Part shown: positions 20,471-30,267 of the stretch, one piece after another | Layout of the letters: each line of letters starts with the position of its first letter | How positions within the stretch are numbered: the first letter of the stretch is position 1 | Assembly: GCA_963678675.1 (NCBI GenBank) | Contig: OY783192.1 | Location: forward strand, 12,143,393-12,207,392 | DNA length: 64,000 bases | Direction of reading: 5' to 3' | DNA from: Xiphydria camelus | Lineage: Eukaryota > Arthropoda > Insecta > Hymenoptera > Xiphydriidae | Notes under the pieces: generated by a model | Database searches by the model: none | What the model was told of the DNA's origin: nothing | The model's input: the letters and a program-made list of their open reading frames with translations, nothing else | Program-made: the position numbers and the translations under genes

Positions 20471-23113
20471 GGTCACCTCACCATCCTCAACTGGAACGCC
20501 AACGGCATCCTTGCGGCCAATAAACACAGAACGCTCCTCCTAACGCAACTCCTCAACGAGTCTTCCATTGATGTGGCCTGTATCTCGGAAACCCATCTAC
20601 AACCCCTTCATAAGCTCTACATCCCCAATTTCTCCGTCTATAGACGCGACCGGCCAAACTCCAAACACGGGGGTGTAGCTACAATCATCCGTAACTCCCT
20701 CCGCCACAAGACAATCAGCACTCATACTCCCTCTCTGGAGACCTGCGGCATCGAGGTAATTCACAATAACAACCCATTGAGGATCATTTCCTGTTACTCC
20801 CCTCCGGGCGCTAACAACTTAGCCGAAATCCCTGCCCTCCTGGACCAGAACACTCCTACGATCCTGGCCGGTGACTTCAACGCCAAGCACGACTCCTGGG
20901 GATGTCGCGCTAAAAACTCGAAAGGCACCTTATTATTCAATCTACTCAGAGCGCATAGTTTCTCCGTAGAAGCTCCTTCGGCCCCAACTCATTTCTCAGG
21001 TGCTAATAATCCCGATATTCTTGACATTTTCATTTCCAAGAATGTAACGTTATCCAAAGACCCCTGGACTATCCCAGCTCTAAATTCCGACCATAACCCG
21101 GTCCTGCTGGAAATCCCAGGAAACCTCTCCTCTGAAATTCCGACAATGTCGAAAATCAACTGGCTAGCACTTCGCTACCATTTTGAAACCACGACATTCA
21201 AATGTCCTACCATTCGTACCACTCATGACATTGACTCTGCAGTCGACTCGCTCACCCATGAAATCAAATCGAAAATGGAACTAGCAAGCTTCCCGATTTC
21301 CCCCCGCTCGATTGACACCCGTCTTCCACCCGAGATCAGAGCTCTTATAGCTAAAAAGAGACGAATCCGCAGACATCTGCAACGCACAGGCAACCCCGCC
21401 CTCCGCCCCCATCTAAATTCTTTAAAACGCGACCTCAGGTCCGCACTCCAGATCTTTCGGAACGAACAATTCAACAAATACATTTCCTTAGCCGAAACCT
21501 GCCCAAAAAGTTGCTGGAAAGTCATCAAATCCCTCAGGAATAGACAGCCTTATTCCCCTCCTCTCCTGAAAGACGGAATCGCCTACCCGGTAGATAGCGA
21601 CAAGGCTAATATCTTCGCTGAATCCCTTAGAGAACAATGTTCCCCGTTTCCTATACGCGATAAATTCGCCTTTTTTCATTCCACTATCACAGATGCCGTC
21701 CAAAATATCAGTCTCGAAGACCTCTCCTTCCCTCACACCTCTCCTTGCGAAATCGCGTTAACCGTTCAATCCTTAAAGAAGAATAAAGCTCCAGGTTATG
21801 ACTCCATCCCCAATGGGGTCCTCAAAATTCTCCCGCACATCCTTATCGTCGCCATCTGTAACATCATCAACGCTATGATGCGTTTGCAATATTTCCCCCC
21901 CGCATGGAAGACAGCAACAATCATCTGTCTTCCTAAACAGGGAAAGCCTCTCAATCAAGCCTCCAGCTACAGGCCAATTAGCCTGCTCCCTGCCCTCAGC
22001 AAAGTTGCGGAAAGTATCATACTAACCCGCCTTAACAGATTTTGCTCCGAGGCCAACATCCTCCCCGACTTCCAGCATGGTTTCCGTCCCAGGCACGGTA
22101 CCTGCCACCAACTCCTCCGCGTTGCTGAACTCGTCGCGGACAACCTTAACAAGTCTCGCCACACCTCTATGCTCCTGCTCGATGCCAAGCAAGCCTTCGA
22201 CAGAGTCTGGCACGAGGGTTTAATCTACAAATTAAACGAGCTAAAACTCCCTCACTACCTGATCGGTCTGATTCGGTCCTTTCTCTCAGACAGATCTTTT
22301 AGAGTCCGTTCGGGGAAAAGCTTCTCCGATCCGCAGCCTATCACGGCCGGAGTTCCACAAGGTTCTAAACTCTCGCCTACTCTATTTAATCTATACTGTC
22401 ACGATATCCCCACCCACGACAAAATCATCACTGCGCAATACGCAGATGACGTCGCTTTGTTATATTCCTCGAAAACCAAGAAATTCTGCTCCTCAGTTGT
22501 TAACAAATTCTTACCCGAACTCCTCGATTGGTATCATATGTGGGGTTTCTCCCTCAACGAAGCCAAATCAGAGGCTATCTTCTTCTCTCGCCGAAATATC
22601 CCCCCGGATCGTCTCTCAGTAAATAATCATCTAATCCCCTGGAGTAACTCTGTCAAATATTTAGGGGTAATTTTTGACAGGAAGTTAAACTGGGTCAAGC
22701 AGATTTCCTCCGTGCGCGGCAAAGCCAACGGGGCATTCGTCTCCCTGAAACCATTTTTCAACAACCGGAATATCTCTCAGGTCACCAAGGTCAGGGCCTT
22801 CAACGCGCTGATTAGGAGCATTTGCTCGTATGCCATTCCCGTCTGGGGTTCGGCCTCCCCTTCGAAACTATCCAGACTCCACGGCACCTACATGAGACTC
22901 CTCAGAGGCTCTCTTAATTCCCCCTGGTTCATTAGGAACAAACAACTGCTTCGTGAAACCGGACTTCCGTCTCTCGATACTGCGGCTACCAAGTACGCAG
23001 TTAACCTTCGTACCTCCGTCAAGTCGCACGTAAACCCCTCTATTAAAGCACTCAGCAATTACACTTGCAGACCCACGGATAAGGTCCGTAGACCCTGTAT
23101 TCTTCTCAACTAA
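20471..23113 (+). CDS. LINE ORF2, endonuclease plus reverse transcriptase
   Basis: 880 codons counted from 20471, all open. The protein nicks target DNA and copies the LINE RNA into it. The AP-like endonuclease starts at once (LTILNWNANGI), with SETH, AGDFNAKHDSWGC and SDHNPVLLEI. The RT has KNKAPGYDSIPNG, YRPISLLPALSK, FQHGFRPRHGTCHQL, LLDAKQAFDRVWH, GVPQGSKLSPTLFN and the catalytic AQYADDVALLY. A C-terminal domain follows. No ATG lies near the start. The frame overlaps the last codons of ORF1 (open from 20402) and the ORF1 stop TAA is read as part of ACT-AAG. Initiation is therefore by reinitiation, a non-AUG codon or a +1 shift, which cannot be told from sequence. All catalytic residues I can check are present. 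Confidence 0.92.
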   Translation, partial: GHLTILNWNANGILAANKHRTLLLTQLLNESSIDVACISETHLQPLHKLYIPNFSVYRRDRPNSKHGGVATIIRNSLRHKTISTHTPSLETCGIEVIHNNNPLRIISCYSPPGANNLAEIPALLDQNTPTILAGDFNAKHDSWGCRAKNSKGTLLFNLLRAHSFSVEAPSAPTHFSGANNPDILDIFISKNVTLSKDPWTIPALNSDHNPVLLEIPGNLSSEIPTMSKINWLALRYHFETTTFKCPTIRTTHDIDSAVDSLTHEIKSKMELASFPISPRSIDTRLPPEIRALIAKKRRIRRHLQRTGNPALRPHLNSLKRDLRSALQIFRNEQFNKYISLAETCPKSCWKVIKSLRNRQPYSPPLLKDGIAYPVDSDKANIFAESLREQCSPFPIRDKFAFFHSTITDAVQNISLEDLSFPHTSPCEIALTVQSLKKNKAPGYDSIPNGVLKILPHILIVAICNIINAMMRLQYFPPAWKTATIICLPKQGKPLNQASSYRPISLLPALSKVAESIILTRLNRFCSEANILPDFQHGFRPRHGTCHQLLRVAELVADNLNKSRHTSMLLLDAKQAFDRVWHEGLIYKLNELKLPHYLIGLIRSFLSDRSFRVRSGKSFSDPQPITAGVPQGSKLSPTLFNLYCHDIPTHDKIITAQYADDVALLYSSKTKKFCSSVVNKFLPELLDWYHMWGFSLNEAKSEAIFFSRRNIPPDRLSVNNHLIPWSNSVKYLGVIFDRKLNWVKQISSVRGKANGAFVSLKPFFNNRNISQVTKVRAFNALIRSICSYAIPVWGSASPSKLSRLHGTYMRLLRGSLNSPWFIRNKQLLRETGLPSLDTAATKYAVNLRTSVKSHVNPSIKALSNYTCRPTDKVRRPCILLN

Positions 23114-23355
23114 CGCCGTCTCCTAACCTTAAATCGTTTTCCCCCTTACTTCGCTCTCGGGCTTTCCGCGCCTGTGGCCCCATCTAGCTGCAGGTGCTCA
23201 CATTACTAAGTCGTTCACCCCCCTACTTCGTCTTCTACTCGGTTTATAACCCTAGCGGTTGGTAACCACGAGGAGGGGTTTAGTCGGTAGAAATCCGACA
23301 CTACCCTGCCAACATCTTGGGTGTCTTCTTGAAGATTCCCCTCCTCGCCTTCTTC

Positions 23356-23380
23356 AAAAAAAAAAAAAAAAAAAAAAAAA
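23356..23380 (+). other. LINE poly(A) tail
   Basis: 25 uninterrupted A followed directly by the target duplication GCCTGGACGGCT. Confidence 0.95.
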
Positions 23381-23392
23381 GCCTGGACGGCT

Positions 23393-23779
23393 ATTCTGTA
23401 ATTCCGGGGAGAGTGAGCGTACCTGGGAAGTGACCGTTCTACTGGTGAGAGCTTCCCTCGCCCAGCTCATGCCCGACCGTTGAAACGTGTACCTAAACAG
23501 CTATTCTCTAAGTGAGGAGCGGGCGATGTTCACTGAAAAAGCAAGGAGAGTGAAGGAATCACTATTCTGTAACTGCGGAAGCGCTCCCATCGCACGAAAA
23601 CGGGTGAACTTACTTCTACTGGTCAAGACCGTGAGAAGCAGCCTGCTCCCCGGGAGAACGGCGACTCTAGCCTATCTACTTCTGCGCCAGCGTGCCGCAG
23701 TTTACAGTTTGTTAATTTGCGTGTTCCAACAAACGATACACAGTGGTCCGGCGATCTAAGCAAACGCGATCATGAGTAT
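23393..23779 (+). repeat. dispersed repeat Y, copy 1
   Basis: Matches, in reverse, about 33020-33320, including the segment GATCTAAGCAAACGCG-TCATGAG and the GTTTGTTGGAACACGC region. It contains a loose internal repeat of CTATTCTNTAANTG (about 23391, 23500, 23570). It is probably LTR-derived because the copy at 33 kb leads into an AATAAA-bearing LTR-like end. Confidence 0.5.
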
Positions 23780-24479
23780 ATTAATGAGTTACATAACTGA
23801 TTTGTGCGATGTAAATTTATGTCTTAGTTATAAAGATATACTGTTAAAATAAAAGACCAAAAATTAACCATATATTTATCTACTATGATAACGTAAATAG
23901 AACATAATAAAAAAATATATTAAACTGAAACATTCATTATTAAATGATATAAAATAATTCAAAAACATACTTATATATAAGAACTTTTTCCAGAGGTGGT
24001 AATAGGAAAAGTAGTTGGAAAAAATAATTTAACAAAAAGCACATTTCCCTAATGCTTACAATAAAAGTCAAAAGCAGCTTAATAATTAAAAAAGATATAG
24101 GTATTATACTGGTACCTAGTATTATTCCAAAATATGCATCCTTGAAAACGTATACTTATAAAACGTACCTGAAACCAAGCAAATTGTTTTAAATAGAGAA
24201 AACTGATTTCGTAACAATAAGACTGCGAAACCGTAAAAATTCAATACATTAAAATAGGACAAGAATGGTGACAGTACAAGCTATATTTTGATGCCAATAT
24301 AGATATTAATTTATTTCAATTATTTGCAAGTGAATCATAGTTCAACGGTACCTCACCGTGGTGTATGAATACTTTTTACCCCACTGTATTTTTCGAGTGG
24401 GCAAGGATGTCGTTGCTCGTCCCTGGCCATAAAAGGAGTTATGTTGCATCGAATGACGGTTCGATTCTTTGTACCTGGA

Positions 24480-24990
24480 TAAGCCAGGTATTAAGTTAAT
24501 CCGACCGGCCATCTATTAGATTCGTCTTGTCTTCCCTTTACAAAGTTGATTTATTATTCTAAGTATAGCGGTATCTATTACAATAGGTAATGTGGGAAAT
24601 GGCTTCTTCCGATGCGGTCGGTAATTACCCCTTCCCGAGCATGGTGCGGGACTGCGAGCGCACGTGCAGCCTAGATTCGCCGAAAAATACCCCGTTCCGT
24701 TTCGTAGATTCCGATCCGAGAGTAGCTATAGATTTGCGAGGTATTTCTGACTGTGATACTATTAAACGGTTCGAAGCATTGTGTCGAATTCCGTTTATCG
24801 CGAGACGGAACAGCGACCGATAGCAGAGTTAAGAGAGAATAAACTAAATGCGCTTTGAATTAGACAGGATGGTTAATACTTGACGGTAGGTTATAAATTA
24901 ACAGTTTCTCCTCTCATTATTTCTCGTTAGAATAGCAGTCCTAAATTAGTATAGAATATTCGAATTTACCGCTATAAAATAAAGTAACCC
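24480..24990 (+). repeat. dispersed repeat W, copy 2
   Basis: Uninterrupted relative of 15190-15259 plus 17521-18035. It has TATAGCGGTATC near 24563 and the mirrored ATTTACCGCTATA near 24980, so it may itself be a small inverted-repeat element, and AATAAA at about 24988. It provides the empty-site reference for the CAAGG/TAA element at 15260. Confidence 0.5.
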
Positions 24991-25027
24991 TTGAAGGTTA
25001 TACGGGCTTTGGTGAACGAGTTATATA

Positions 25028-25458
25028 CAGGGTATATCAGAGTAAGTGTTACAACGTGAAACTGTAGATTCCTTGTGAAAAAAGAAAAAGATTTTTCCTC
25101 TTACAAAAATGTTCTGCGTGCTTTCGTTTTCGATATACAGGATGTCAAAGTTTTGAAAAAAAAATCGTTTTTCTTTAAACCTCGAACTATTTTTATCAGA
25201 TTTGAGTGTTGACACCTAATAACAAGTAGTTCGTGGTTTAAATAAGGTAAAACGGGGTGAGTTGGCGAATGAAGTCGGCCCCTCGTTTCCATTTCTTTCC
25301 ATAGAAACGAGGGGCCAACTCCATTCGCCAACTCACCCTGTTTTACCTTATATCGAAAACGACAGCCTGCAGAACATTTTTGTAAGAGGAAAAATCTTTT
25401 TCTTCTTTCATAAGGAATCTACAGTTTCACGTTGTAACACTTACTCTGTTACACCCTG
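25028..25458. mobile_element. MITE, CAGGGTRTA ends, TATA flanks
   Basis: CAGGGTATATCAGAGTAAGT at 25028 is mirrored at 25458, with TATA on both sides (TA-type duplication). The arms extend about 110 bp inward (GTTACAACGTGAAACTGTAG). Tc1/mariner-like MITE by ends. A smaller hairpin is nested in its centre. Confidence 0.8.
25244..25350. mobile_element. 107-bp hairpin nested in the MITE
   Basis: AAGGTAAAACGGGGTGAG...CTCACCCTGTTTTACCTT is an almost perfect palindrome with a 10-base loop around 25296. Confidence 0.75.
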
Positions 25459-26020
25459 TATATCGCGGTGATACTAATTACTAAGGATCGTTAATCAGAA
25501 TTCCGACCATCGCACAGTGGTTCTGAAATAGGTCAAAAGTCCATATTAATTCATAACTGCTTACTATGATGCTAAGTTCAGATACGTACATTTTCTGGTT
25601 TAAGTTATAGTTTGAAGCATGCTCTTGATTATTATATAACATTTTACATGCCATTCTTGTCCCATATTTTAATGTATTTAATTTTTACGGTTTCGCAGTC
25701 TTATTGTTACGAAATCAGTTTTCTCTATTTAAAACAATTTGCTTGGTTTCAGGTACGTTTTATAAGTGTACGTTTTCAAGGATGCATATTTTGGAATAAT
25801 ACTAGGTACCAGTATAATACCTATATCTTTTTTAATTATTAAGCTGCTTTTGACTTTTATTGTAAGCATTAGGGAAATGTGCTTTTTGTTAAATTATTTT
25901 TTCGAACTACTTTTCCTATTACCACCTCTGGAAAAAGTTCTTATATACATACAAGAGTATATCTTTTTATAACTAAGACACAAATTTACATCGCACAAAT
26001 CAGTTATGTAAGTCATTAAT

Positions 26021-26711
26021 CTCTGTAAAAAAAGGCGGCATGTTCATTCAGTGCCAACAAAAATTGATACGTAAAATACTCTCCAAAAAAGATTTGAAAT
26101 CAATTAAGATCGCCATGTTCAAGATTTATATATAAAAAGTAAAAGGCATCATTTGAAAGGGAAATTATTGTAAATCAGGTTACTAAAAAATTCGACTAAA
26201 AAAATTTATAAAAAAATTTTAATAAAAAAGAACTTGCCGCGTTTAAGTTTTCATATTTTGTTCACTATACCGAATATTGGCAGTGCTTGGACAGTGCTAG
26301 AGTGATTCATAAATTGCACTGTCGAAGTCAAATTCAGAGAAATCCAGAAGGCCCCCGCCTGATCGGTTTCCCGTGCGACGTTCGGTATACTGGTGGTATC
26401 ATATAAGAGTGTATGAATTTATTTAAAATCATAAGTGCATAAACATCGAATATAATTCTCTGTCTGAATTTTTTATTTTGAAGGAAAAAACGCGGCAAGT
26501 TCTTTTTTATTAAAATTTTTTTATAAATTTTTTTAGTCGAATTTTTTAGTAACCTGATTTACAATAATTTCCCTTTCAAATGATGCCTTTTACTTTTTAT
26601 ATATAAATCTTGAACATGGCGATCTTAATTGATTTCAAATCTTTTTTGGAGAGTATTTTACGTATCAATTTTTGTTGGCACTGAATGAACATGCCGCCTT
26701 TTTTTACAGAG
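26021..26711. mobile_element. 691-bp MITE, CTCTGTAAAAAAAGG ends, AAT flanks
   Basis: CTCTGTAAAAAAAGGCGGCA at 26021 is mirrored at 26711. The arms are about 215 bp and end in an A/T-rich stretch (AAAAAATTTATAAAAAAATT). AAT flanks both sides. The loop region (26245-26480) holds no ORF. It inserted into the right terminus of element E. Confidence 0.8.
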
Positions 26712-27146
26712 AATCTGTTTTTGTGGGGGGATTTCACTACTTTTTGGAATTTATTCATGAGGAAGATACGTACATGTAGAAGAATAGCTTTTTATTACCA
26801 CAAAATTAAAGTCTCACATTTTATACCGATACGAGCCAATTAATTATAACCACGTTACTTTTGATTTATTCTCGTGATATTTTGAAAGGTACTTATAGAC
26901 TAGAGAGCCCTTATATTTTTAACTTTGCCTTAGTATTTTGGAGAAATAAAACATATACCGCTTTCGAATTTACAGGCCATCGGATTTTTCTTATATTTTG
27001 GTCGTCTACAGAAATCCATGAAGACGTTTTACTTTCAACACTCTAACAAGAGAGGCTCAGGCTTTCGGGTCACCGATTTGGCCGAATCTTTACTCATTTA
27101 TAGAGCACCACTAGTATAGTACATCACCACAACCCTAGGGTGCAAC
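26712..27146. other. no feature seen
   Basis: AT-rich DNA with a 61-codon frame at 26861-27046 that I do not recognise. No repeat partner in this window. Confidence 0.4.
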
Positions 27147-27228
27147 ACTCAAAAAGAAGAGAAAAAAATCACCTCTAAAGTTGAGCTTGTAAGTATTTGT
27201 ACAAGTTCTCAACAACGAGTTTACAAGA

Positions 27229-27312
27229 GGCGGCGTGGCCGAGCGGTTAAAGCGCTAGTCTACTAACTCGGGGATCGCGTGTTCGAGGCTCCTCATGTGC
27301 TTCTTTTTTTTT
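27229..27312 (+). ncRNA. tRNA(Ser)-like Pol III module, left arm
   Basis: GGCGGCGTGGCCGAGCGG then TTAAAGCGC matches the start of insect tRNA-Ser/Leu genes closely (A box TGGCCGAGCGGTTAAAG). The B box GTTCGAGGCTC deviates from consensus, and a T-run of nine follows. The anticodon arm and variable arm do not fold properly, so it is tRNA-derived only. It faces the element centre. Confidence 0.6.
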
Positions 27313-27420
27313 GCAAATAAAATGTTCATTTAATCATAATTTGATAACAATCAACGTTATTAAATAATATTTTTTTTCCAACGTGAATGAAGTATGCTTT
27401 CCTTTAAATAAATTGAAGAC

Positions 27421-27546
27421 TCCCTGCGCTTGCAGCAATACCGGTTTTATCTCCTGTAGTCATTGCCAACTTAATTTATGTTTTGAGTGCTTTTATGACA
27501 ATTATCATCCCACAAATTGTAAGCCTGAGCTCACCGAAAGCGAATA
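27421..27546 (+). pseudogene. transposase C-terminal zinc-finger remnant
   Basis: Reads C-S-N-T-G-F-I-S-C-SH-C-QLNL-C-FE-C-FYDNYH-PTN-C then a stop. The spacing C-x7-C-x2-C-x4-C-x2-C and the F-x3-YH ending match the C-terminus of the 610-residue transposase (CGDIAVITCAWCKKQLCIKH, FFTEYHYC). Only the last about 40 codons remain. It shows that this tRNA-armed element derives from the same transposase group. Confidence 0.65.
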
Positions 27547-28084
27547 ATAACTGCTATTTTTCTACAATTTTAATTTTTTTTAACACAGCTCCCAGAATTA
27601 AAATATAATTGAAATTAAAAAAAATATTGATTAGTAACGTTGATTTGTTATCAAATTATGATTAAATGAACATTTTTATTTGAAAAAAAAAAGAAGCACA
27701 TGAGGAGCCTCGAACACGCGATCCCCGAGTTAGGGCCAGTTTTACCAAAGCCAAGTTATACCTAGAATAAGTATACCGAGGATAAATTTATACTCTTCTT
27801 TATACCTGGTATAAAGCGCAGGCGTTTTACCAGCTCCAAGTTTGCCTGGGATAACTATTCCAGGTATAAGCGTTGGCCATCTAAAATTATTTTTAGGTTG
27901 GTAGTAAGAAGTACGTACTGCGCATGACATTTGGTCGTTTTGACAGCTGTTCCGGCGCGATAAATGAAATTCGGAGTTGTTATTCTCAGTATAACCTAAC
28001 TTTTTGTTTTTGACGTCTTTATTCTTTCATGATATAATCATAACCTGATCGTTGTGGTAAATTGTTATTAATTTTGAAATAGTT

Positions 28085-28160
28085 GATTGATGTACCAGTT
28101 TTTTAATCATCATCTGATGATGACATTGACGTATTACCAAGAATCAGAAATCCAAAGAAA
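28085..28160 (+). pseudogene. Harbinger first-exon copy, left side
   Basis: Encodes an acidic SSSDDDIDVLPRIRNPKKIRAR followed by GTAAAT. It is the inverted partner of 29813-29910, whose GTAAGT is a better donor site. The gene start has been duplicated at the wrong end of the element. Confidence 0.5.
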
Positions 28161-29496
28161 ATACGTGCCCGGTAAATAAAAGATATCTATAACAATATAT
28201 TTATATTTTCGTAACAATAACTTTTATTTTCGAGTCGTCGATAAAAGCATCAGGTACAAAACACGTCCAAACATTCGATATCTCACCAACAAGAATGTGT
28301 TCAGTCTCAAAAAACTATAAGGGTCGTCACACAATAATAGTAATTACAACGTAAAATTGCACCATTTGATCCAAATCTCGTATCGGACAAAATATATTCT
28401 AAAATCTATAAACTTTTAAATCGCTACAACTTAAGATTTATCACGCGGTGACATTACTCTGAGATTACATAGAGCGGTACAATGTTATCGTTTTTTTAAG
28501 TATACGCGACCCTATCTAAAAAGTATACAAAGAGCGTTGTACGACTTGATGTCTAATGCCGAGGTATCTTACAAAAGTGTATCAATGCAAATCTAAAATT
28601 TTTTCATATTCTACATCGTACGACGGATGTATCACTTCTGCTCCTGAAAACTGCAATCACGCGAATTGAAGAAAGGTATAATGTCTACCTAGATAAATTT
28701 AAATGTTACTTATACAAGACAATGCAATGGTAGATGACTTCTTTGGTTGATATTATTGGATACCGTTGAGATTCTCGCGATTAGAGACCCGCGTGCGTCA
28801 ATTTTAAATTTAAACTTGCATTTTCTGAGTAAAAGAGTGAAGAGAGAAAACAAAATTTTCCCGACGTTTCTATGAGCTTCTATCCTCCTATTAAAAAAGA
28901 ACTATAATCTAAAATGTGTCGTGCGAAATTACCTCGCAGAGAAAGACTCATTTATAAAAGAAGGCTACAATAGCCGTTCCTCGGAGCACCGTCCGACGCG
29001 ATTGCTGCGACCCAGAGAACTTGAGTATCATCGAGTTCTTAATCTAGAACGAATTATCGAACGTCAACGTCGCGGTGGAATTTCTACTGTCCGGCGATTG
29101 CATTGCGATATATCGTTTCCGTAAGATCTCTTGAAGGTCGTTGCAAGAGCTATTTTCTCGTTTGGCTCGCAAAGGTCTCCCACCCGGCGATCTGAAAAAC
29201 ACGTTTAAAAGCCCACTGTGAACAAAATCAATCTTTCGCAGCCACGACATTCTGACAATGCGAAACTCCTCTTTGTTCCTGGCGAATAAAAAGTTTACCG
29301 CGATAAAATTGTTTAATCGTACCTTGTGACGAGTTTCATTTTGACTTTGTTGATGTTTTTCAGTATGTCGCCCATTGATTTCTGGGAGATCAGTGGCGGT
29401 TTATGCCGATCGATGAACTTGTAGCCCTGTAAACTAGCTCTCCTCGCGATGTTGGGAGTCGTTGGAGGTTGCTGAGGTGGCGGCATATAATAATGA

Positions 29497-29733
29497 CTAA
29501 TTAAAAGTTTTAACATTATGATAAAAACGATTACCTACAGTAATTAGCATTGATCCCGAAGCAAGAAATCTTAAAGTCGGCAATAATTTTGTTGCTGGCT
29601 GAATTGCTGCATTTCTTGGCGACCTCGAAGCAATGCGATGTCGTATTTGTCCCAATAATCTCTGACAGGTTTGTTTTTCCAAACGAAAGCAAGTGAAGAA
29701 TTCTACAACCATTGTATTCTTCGAAATAGTCAA
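29497..29733 (-). pseudogene. Harbinger transposase (HARBI1-like) N-terminal exon
   Basis: Contains FFTCFRLEKQTCQRLLGQIRHRI and ALRFLASGS-like LPTLRFLASGSMLITVG, which match the N-terminal domain of HARBI1-type transposases ('FRLSKET...LLIALRFLATGSF'). A GTAATC follows ITVG and could be a splice donor. The DDE catalytic part was not found in later frames. The upstream exon at 29813-29910 (DDEIDVLQRMRNPRKIRAR, then GTAAGT) probably belongs to the same gene. Confidence 0.6.
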
Positions 29734-30267
29734 CTCTGGAATAGTTTTGTATTAGATATTGGTTATAAATTAGTAGGTATAGGTATCCTTTATTTACTTA
29801 CCGGGCACGTATTTTCCTAGGATTTCTCATTCTTTGTAAGACGTCAATTTCATCATCAGATGATGATTTGACAACTGGCACATCAATCAACTCTATTTCA
29901 CAACTAATAACAATTATTATGATTCTGTCACGGTTGTGATTCTGTCACGGAATAATAGACGCAAACAAAAAGTTAGGTTATCCCGAGGATAGCTAGCTTA
30001 TCCAGCGCTGAAACTGCCGGATAAGCTATCCCTGCATTTATTCCAAAGTTTATCCTATTCCAGACTTATACCATCGTGGTAAAACGCTTGCGTACAGGTT
30101 ATTCTCAGTATAGCGCTATACGGCGTTTATACCGTGTTGGTAAAACCGGCCCTTAGTAGACTAGCGCTTTAACCGCTCGGCCACGCCGCCTCTTAAAAAC
30201 TCGTTGAGAACTTGTACAAATACTTACAAGCTCAACTTTAGAGGTGATTTTTTCTCTTTTTTTAGAG

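Larger units (their letters stand above)
18805..23380 (+). mobile_element. full-length jockey-type LINE with two open ORFs
   Basis: Begins CAGTCTTACCGG, has a GC-rich 5' UTR of about 300 bp, ORF1 (19108-20469), ORF2 (20471-23113), a 3' UTR and a 25-base poly(A) (23356-23380). The 12-bp GCCTGGACGGCT duplication flanks it. Both ORFs lack internal stops and the tail is intact, so this is a young and possibly active copy. Its C-rich codon use contrasts with the AT-rich neighbourhood. Confidence 0.92.
23780..26020. mobile_element. fold-back element E with about 400-bp arms
   Basis: ATTAATGAGTTACATAACTG at 23780 is mirrored by CAGTTATGTAAGTCATTAAT ending 26020. The arms (about 23780-24270 and 25640-26020) match nearly base for base. 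The interior contains repeat W copy 2 and a nested MITE pair. No transposase was seen. It lies at the end of repeat Y (after CATGAGTAT). Confidence 0.75.
27733..30152. mobile_element. PIF/Harbinger element with TTA duplication
   Basis: Ends GGGCCAGTTTTACCA and TGGTAAAACCGGCCC, flanked by TTA (27730-27732, 30153-30155). These are the usual Harbinger end and duplication types. The arms of about 400 bp are degenerate inverted repeats rich in TATACCNGGTATAA and GGATAAG motifs. Both ends carry a copy of the same short coding exon, pointing inward. Transposase remnants are on the minus strand. Confidence 0.88.
27683..30194 (-). ncRNA. tRNA-like module, right arm, split by Harbinger
   Basis: T-run and B-box half at 27683-27732, A-box half at 30156-30194, read on the minus strand. 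Removing the insert and one TTA restores continuity with the left-arm module. The split falls between the A and B boxes. Confidence 0.6.
27147..30267. mobile_element. inverted-repeat element with tRNA-like arms, Harbinger inside
   Basis: Arms about 27147-27350 and (27650-27733 plus 30156-30267). The outer parts (CACCTCTAAAGTTGAGCTTG) mirror each other, followed by a tRNA-like module and an inward T-run. Between the arms, 27421-27546 encodes the zinc-finger tail of a transposase related to the one at 2387-4219. A 2,420-bp Harbinger (27733-30152) sits inside the right tRNA-like module. Without it the element is about 700 bp. The outer target duplication was not identified. Confidence 0.7.

Noticed and set aside
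24390..25020. Solo LTR call for repeat W
   Set aside because: TG/CA ends and a clean duplication are not visible, and mirrored TATAGCGGTA ends argue equally for a small DNA element. Left as an unclassified repeat.
27229..27312. A functional tRNA-Ser gene
   Set aside because: A and B boxes are present, but the anticodon and variable arms do not fold, the B box is off-consensus, and an inverted partner exists. Treated as a tRNA-derived module.
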